Shown: in pieces, positions 6,826 to 9,195 of the stretch
How the letters are laid out: each line of letters opens with the position of its first letter
How positions within the stretch are numbered: the stretch's first letter is position 1
DNA from: Desulfobacterales bacterium
GTDB lineage: Bacteria > Desulfobacterota > Desulfobacteria > Desulfobacterales > BuS5
Assembly: GCA_016735355.1 (NCBI GenBank)
Contig: JAERRQ010000263.1
Coordinates: 1-9,195 of the forward strand
Length of the DNA stretch: 9,195 nucleotides
Direction: 5' to 3'
Notes under the pieces: generated by a model
Seen by the model: only the letters and a program-made list of their open reading frames with translations
Told to the model about the DNA's origin: nothing
Databases searched by the model: none
Made by a program: the position numbers and the translations under genes

Positions 6826-7965
6826 CTAAACCACTTCCGTAATATACTTCTTCTTCTTCAGCAGCCTCCAAAACACCACTGCGAAGGCAGTTAGAGGAAT
6901 AGCAAGCATCATGCCGAGGATGCCGCCAAGAGCCACGCCCCAGAAAAAGACTGCGAAGATGATAAGGGCGGGATGCAGGCCGGTGCGGTTGCCCATAATT
7001 CTCGGGGTGAGCAAATAGCCTTCTATTACCTGCACAGCGCTGAATACGAATAGAACAAGGACCAGCCGTGTTACGCTCCCTTCAGTGCCGAAATAGGCTA
7101 TCGGTAGCGCAACGCCGAGACCAGCGATGCTCCCCAGGTAGGGGATGATGTTTAGTAACCCCAGCGCCATCCCGATAACAATGCCGTAGGGTAGCCCTAC
7201 CATAGCAAAGCCGATCGCAAACAGTACGCCCTGAGCCAATGCAATAATGGTCTGGCCGCGGAAAAATGTCAGGAGGATGCTGATGAACTGGTCGATCAGA
7301 TAGATAACGTCTTCCCTGGTTTCCTTTTTTAGAAACGGAAGAAATTCGTTAATCTGGTTGGTTTCGAACGGCTTAGCCATAAGAAAAAAGACAAGATAGA
7401 CCGGAAGTACTGCCCAGGCGAATAAGCCCGCCACGGACTGAAACATCTGAACAATGGACTGAGAGATATGCTCCCCTGAAGTCCGGATTGCATTGGTTAC
7501 TATCGCCCCAGGATTCTCCAGCAGGTTGCTGAATCCAGGCATCTGCCCATATTTCTCCAGCAATGCAGCGACTTGCGTCCAATACGAGCGTCCCGCCTTC
7601 TGCATGGCATTGATCATGGACGGCAATTCGTCGAACAACTGGAGCAATTCATTAGCGGCAAAAACTATAGCTAACCAGATAAATGCCCCCAGCGGAATGA
7701 GTGCGGAAAGAAAAAACAGAACCAGGGCCGCAGCCTGGGATCCGTGGCAGAGTTTGAGTAAGCAGTTGTAATACGGCCGCAACAGCATCGTCAGTATGCC
7801 AGCCACAACGGGCGGCAGTAATACATTTTGGAAAGCGCCGACAAATAGGGTCAGTCCCCATACTGTGGTGCTAAAAACCAGCAGAAGCACCAGTGTCGCC
7901 CCCAGTGTTATCGCAGCAGCAACGGTAGTACGTTGCCTTGATCCCAGTTTGAGCTCTTCAAACAT
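6826..7965 (-). CDS. AI-2E (PerM/YdiK-type) family membrane protein
   Basis: This 379-residue inner-membrane protein has the family's pattern. Hydrophobic segments lie at about 14-36, 38-64 and 79-106, then a soluble stretch (about 107-175), then further membrane segments from 178 to the end, closing with a KKKK cluster at 370-373. Conserved family stretches include FFRGQTIIALAQG (234-246), PYGIVIGMALGLLNIIPYLG (259-278) and EGYLLTPRIMG (315-325). The family includes the E. coli exporter linked to autoinducer-2 (TqsA) and sodium/proton antiporters, so the substrate cannot be told from sequence. A longer frame starts at TTG (7977), but GGGAG six bases before the ATG at 7965 makes that the probable start. 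It converges with the beta-CASP gene and appears to stand alone, with a structured region 65 to 120 bases upstream. Confidence 0.9.
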   Translation of the reverse strand: MFEELKLGSRQRTTVAAAITLGATLVLLLVFSTTVWGLTLFVGAFQNVLLPPVVAGILTMLLRPYYNCLLKLCHGSQAAALVLFFLSALIPLGAFIWLAIVFAANELLQLFDELPSMINAMQKAGRSYWTQVAALLEKYGQMPGFSNLLENPGAIVTNAIRTSGEHISQSIVQMFQSVAGLFAWAVLPVYLVFFLMAKPFETNQINEFLPFLKKETREDVIYLIDQFISILLTFFRGQTIIALAQGVLFAIGFAMVGLPYGIVIGMALGLLNIIPYLGSIAGLGVALPIAYFGTEGSVTRLVLVLFVFSAVQVIEGYLLTPRIMGNRTGLHPALIIFAVFFWGVALGGILGMMLAIPLTAFAVVFWRLLKKKKYITEVV

Positions 7966-8029
7966 AATGTCTCCCAAGTAGTCTCTTATTAAACCAAAAT
8001 CAAAGTGCTATATATCGCATACCAAAAGT

Positions 8030-8086
8030 GATGTCCTTATGACAGTTTTCGGAACGAAATGGCCAAGAGCACGGGACATCCTGTCA
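8030..8086. repeat. Interleaved inverted repeats upstream of AI-2E gene
   Basis: GATGTCC (8030-8036) pairs with GGACATC (8074-8080), and TGACAG (8040-8045) pairs with CTGTCA (8081-8086). The order a-b-a'-b' means the two stems are interleaved, not nested. CTGTC can instead pair locally with GACA at 8075-8078. As RNA, most likely the leader of the minus-strand AI-2E gene, this could form alternative structures; as DNA it could be paired protein sites. Confidence 0.4.
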
Positions 8087-8160
8087 GTTACCGCTATGGG
8101 GTAAAAACGAACGTAAAGAAGCCTGCTATTTATTGGTATTTTTGTATTAGGGCGCGCAAA

Positions 8161-8177
8161 TTTTTTTTGAAAAAAAA
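8161..8177. other. T8-G-A8 tract
   Basis: Eight T residues, one G and eight A residues follow a GCGCGC (8152-8157). Such tracts bend DNA or exclude nucleoid proteins and can act with AT-rich upstream promoter elements. No gene start fits it closely. Confidence 0.4.
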
Positions 8178-8240
8178 TAATAATATCAAGTAGCTATGAC
8201 CGCATAGGGAATTGCTGGTCTAAAGGCTGTTTGTATAATT

Positions 8241-8393
8241 GTGCTTTATTATAGCGACGGGGAGTCGATCAAATTTCCTGTTAAACACGAAATCTACTAT
8301 AAAGATACGGATAATTTGCCTTGGCAGCAGGGTAAGGAGTCTGTTTGCATATCCAATATGATCTTGCCATTAAGATGTTGGAATGGGCTATAG
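8241..8393 (+). pseudogene. Possible decayed coding remnant
   Basis: The frame is open for 57 codons (from 8220) with no ATG start; a GTG is at 8241 without a good ribosome site. The peptide has protein-like stretches such as IKFPVKHEIYYKD and GKESVCISNMILP, faintly recalling PilZ-type domains (weak impression, no motif is conclusive). It ends in a TAG inside the left arm of the 19-bp inverted repeat. Past the repeat, from 8436, the same frame is open again for 25 codons. An element inserted into a small gene would look like this, but AT-rich chance is also possible. Confidence 0.2.
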
Positions 8394-8435
8394 ATTGTCA
8401 GATAATTACCCGATTTATTATCTGACAATCTATAG
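8388..8435. repeat. Perfect 19-bp inverted repeat, 10-base loop
   Basis: The left arm CTATAGATTGTCAGATAAT (8388-8406) and its exact complement (8417-8435) flank a 10-base loop TACCCGATTT. There is no T tract on either strand, so it is not a standard terminator. A partial third copy of the arm, TTGTCAGATA, follows at 8450-8459, and CGATTT occurs both in the loop (8411) and before that copy (8441). It may be a palindromic mobile repeat, a recombination or phage-type site, or a stable RNA hairpin. Confidence 0.85.
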
Positions 8436-8486
8436 GTCTTCGATTTGTTTTGTCAGATAGAATATAGCGAAAAAATATTAAGCTTA

Positions 8487-8515
8487 CAGATTTTTTTCCC
8501 TCAGTCGAAATGACA
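8487..8515. repeat. Segment resembling a dispersed repeat
   Basis: On the minus strand this reads TGTCATTTCGACTGAGGGA followed by AAAAAAATCTG. From memory it resembles a short sequence (TGTCATTTCGACCGAGGGAGAAATC-type) scattered through intergenic regions of many deltaproteobacterial and Bacteroidetes genomes. The identification is from recall only. Confidence 0.3.
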
Positions 8516-8561
8516 ATTGTTAGCCGAAGCAAAAATTAATGCCGGCAAGTCAATGCATTGA

Positions 8562-8738
8562 TCAGCCAAGGGGATCGTCATCCTCAAAAAGTTCTTTTAC
8601 AACTGCTACATAAGTATCATCAACATCTTCCTTGGAATAGCCATCATCCATATATTTTTTTTTTATACGGGGCTGGGACTTTCTCAATAAGTCATCATCA
8701 TCTTCCATCAGTTTCAGTAATTCCTTGTTTACTCCCAT
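8562..8738 (-). CDS. Small very acidic protein of unknown function
   Basis: The 58-residue product begins MGVNKELLKLMEDDDD and ends KELFEDDDPLG. It has acidic clusters at both ends (EDDDD at 12-16, EDDD at 52-55), a basic patch in the middle (RIKKK) and a further DD/KEDVDD stretch. It has no cysteines, signal peptide or membrane segment, and is predicted mostly helical by eye. The frame is open further upstream to an ATG at 8771, but AAGGAG six bases before the ATG at 8738 is an excellent ribosome site and sets the start. It stands alone on its strand: the nearest minus-strand gene downstream begins 596 bases away. The good ribosome site and non-random composition argue that it is real. I do not recognise a family; partner-binding or nucleic-acid-mimic roles are conceivable but unsupported. 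Confidence 0.75.
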   Translation of the reverse strand: MGVNKELLKLMEDDDDLLRKSQPRIKKKYMDDGYSKEDVDDTYVAVVKELFEDDDPLG

Positions 8739-8782
8739 TTTTTCTCCTTCCATAATAAAAATATGACGCAAAAAGTTTGTTT

Positions 8783-8812
8783 ATACGAATCTATTGGGGC
8801 GTATAGATTTTT
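8783..8812. repeat. Overlapping inverted repeats upstream of acidic-protein gene
   Basis: AATCTAT (8788-8794) pairs with ATAGATT (8803-8809) around an 8-base loop and is followed by Ts on the plus strand. The overlapping TATACG (8783-8788) pairs with CGTATA (8800-8805). The two pairings exclude each other. It lies 45 to 75 bases before the start of the acidic-protein gene and could be an operator for it. Confidence 0.4.
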
Positions 8813-9053
8813 AAATAATTAATTTCACAAGGGTATAAGGGAAAATCTGAGGGAGGGTACCGAGAGTACGTTGGCCGCAGGTTTTGACCGATAACACATT
8901 GAAATTTTTTATGTAGAAATCTATAAAACTAAATTCAGACATATTTTTTTTAGTTAACATGCTTTTTTTTGAAAATCAACTGATTTATGCGATTGGTAAG
9001 GGGCAAATAGTGCAACACTTTGCCTTTGAAAAATTGGGGATACCTTTTTTCGC

Positions 9054-9081
9054 TTGACAACAAAGGTTGGCGTCTTAAAAT
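9054..9081 (+). promoter_or_regulatory. Sigma-70 promoter of the TetR-type gene
   Basis: A perfect TTGACA (9054-9059), a 16-base spacer and TAAAAT (9076-9081, five of six) make this the best sigma-70 promoter in the window. The start point would be near 9088, directly at the edge of the following inverted repeat. Confidence 0.65.
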
Positions 9082-9088
9082 ATGATTT

Positions 9089-9137
9089 TAATGTCATTTT
9101 ATGTAATCAGGCGTCAGATTTGTAAAAAATGACATTA
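9089..9137. promoter_or_regulatory. Inverted repeat, probable operator of the TetR-type gene
   Basis: TAATGTCATTTT (9089-9100) and its exact complement AAAATGACATTA (9126-9137) flank 25 bases. Each arm also contains a nine-base near-palindrome, AATGTCATT or AATGACATT, so the site can be read as two dimer sites centred 38 bases apart. A second imperfect palindrome, AATCAGGCGTCAGATT (9105-9120), shares almost the same centre. It sits between the promoter and the ribosome site, as expected for autoregulation by a TetR-family repressor (inference). Confidence 0.55.
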
Positions 9138-9160
9138 CCTGACCAACTGGAGGCTGGATA

Positions 9161-9195
9161 ATGCAAGGAGAAAAACTATCACGTCGAGAAAGAGA
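9161..9195 (+). CDS. Start of probable TetR/AcrR-family regulator, cut by window edge
   Basis: Eleven codons are visible: MQGEKLSRRER. GGAGG seven bases before the ATG is a strong ribosome site, and a good promoter lies upstream. Basic openings of the form KLSRRER are common just before the helix-turn-helix of TetR-family repressors, and the inverted repeat in the leader supports a self-regulating transcription factor. The family call rests on this short stretch plus context; the signal it senses cannot be told. Confidence 0.6.
   Translation, partial: MQGEKLSRRER

Larger units (their letters stand above)
7966..8561. other. 596-base stretch without a confident gene
   Basis: No frame here has a convincing start, ribosome site and family match. 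It holds the control region of the AI-2E gene, interleaved inverted repeats (8030-8086), a T8-G-A8 tract (8161-8177), a possible gene remnant (8241-8393), a perfect 19-bp inverted repeat (8388-8435), a segment resembling a dispersed repeat (8487-8515), and a 12-bp palindrome TCAATGCATTGA (8550-8561) touching the stop codon of the acidic-protein gene. Confidence 0.7.
8739..9160. other. 422-base region between divergent small gene and TetR gene
   Basis: The region lies between divergently read genes and is AT-rich, with runs of T at 8943-8951 and 8963-8970. It holds an inverted repeat at 8783-8812, a more GC-rich patch (about 8850-8890) with a GTAC/GTAC mini-hairpin, a 32-codon open frame without a ribosome site (8959-9057), and the TetR promoter and inverted repeat. 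No RNA gene or known riboswitch fold is recognised. Confidence 0.6.

Noticed and set aside
8388..8459. CRISPR array
   Set aside because: There are only two inverted arms and one partial copy, with no regular direct repeats and spacers and no cas genes.
8850..8892. GC-richer patch with GTAC/GTAC and GGT/ACC pairings as a riboswitch
   Set aside because: Stems are only three or four pairs and no known aptamer consensus could be matched.
1..9195. Defence, toxin-antitoxin, prophage or biosynthetic system
   Set aside because: All confidently identified genes are metabolic, RNA-processing, membrane or regulatory families; no transposase, integrase, toxin or tRNA was seen.

Overview
The window holds six complete protein genes, two more that run off its ends, and about 2.5 kb of unusually structured non-coding DNA. 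Moderate GC in genes, AT-rich spacers, strong AGGAGG-type ribosome sites, a sigma-54-like promoter and the gene content (ADP-forming acyl-CoA synthetase fused to a GNAT acetyltransferase, CBS-ACT protein, beta-CASP nuclease, TetR start) fit a Gram-negative, probably sulfate-reducing deltaproteobacterium (Desulfobacterota, Desulfobacterales-like). That placement is inference; there is no rRNA or marker gene here.

Left part (1-4611), all on the minus strand. In transcription order: an S-methyl-5'-thioadenosine phosphorylase (mtnP, 3763-4611); a 286-base spacer with a sigma-54-type promoter, a 19-bp tandem duplication and a 14-bp palindrome; a CBS-CBS-ACT protein (2799-3476); 34 bases later the 893-residue acyl-CoA synthetase/acetyltransferase (83-2764); and 68 bases later the first codons of another gene (1-14). 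The last three look like one operon: a nucleotide- and ligand-sensing CBS-ACT protein beside an enzyme that may both make acyl-CoA with ATP formation and acetylate proteins.

Middle (4612-6672). A divergent intergenic region carries a 148-bp MITE-like element whose ends are inverted runs of a TTAGC heptamer, and two candidate plus-strand promoters. It is followed by a plus-strand metallo-beta-lactamase/beta-CASP RNA-processing-type protein (5095-6672) with an AT-rich insertion of about 50 residues.

Right part (6673-9195). A minus-strand AI-2E/PerM-type membrane protein (6826-7965) converges on the beta-CASP gene. Then comes a 596-base stretch without a confident gene but with a perfect 19-bp inverted repeat and other foldable segments, a 58-residue very acidic orphan protein (8562-8738, minus), and a 422-base stretch that ends in a textbook promoter, a 12-bp inverted repeat and the first 11 codons of a probable TetR-family regulator (9161 onward, plus).

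Three genes start, by their ribosome sites, downstream of the longest possible start: the CBS-ACT, AI-2E and acidic-protein genes. I see no clear large novel system. The most promising material is non-coding: the sigma-54 control region, the heptamer element, the 19-bp hairpin region and the TetR operator.
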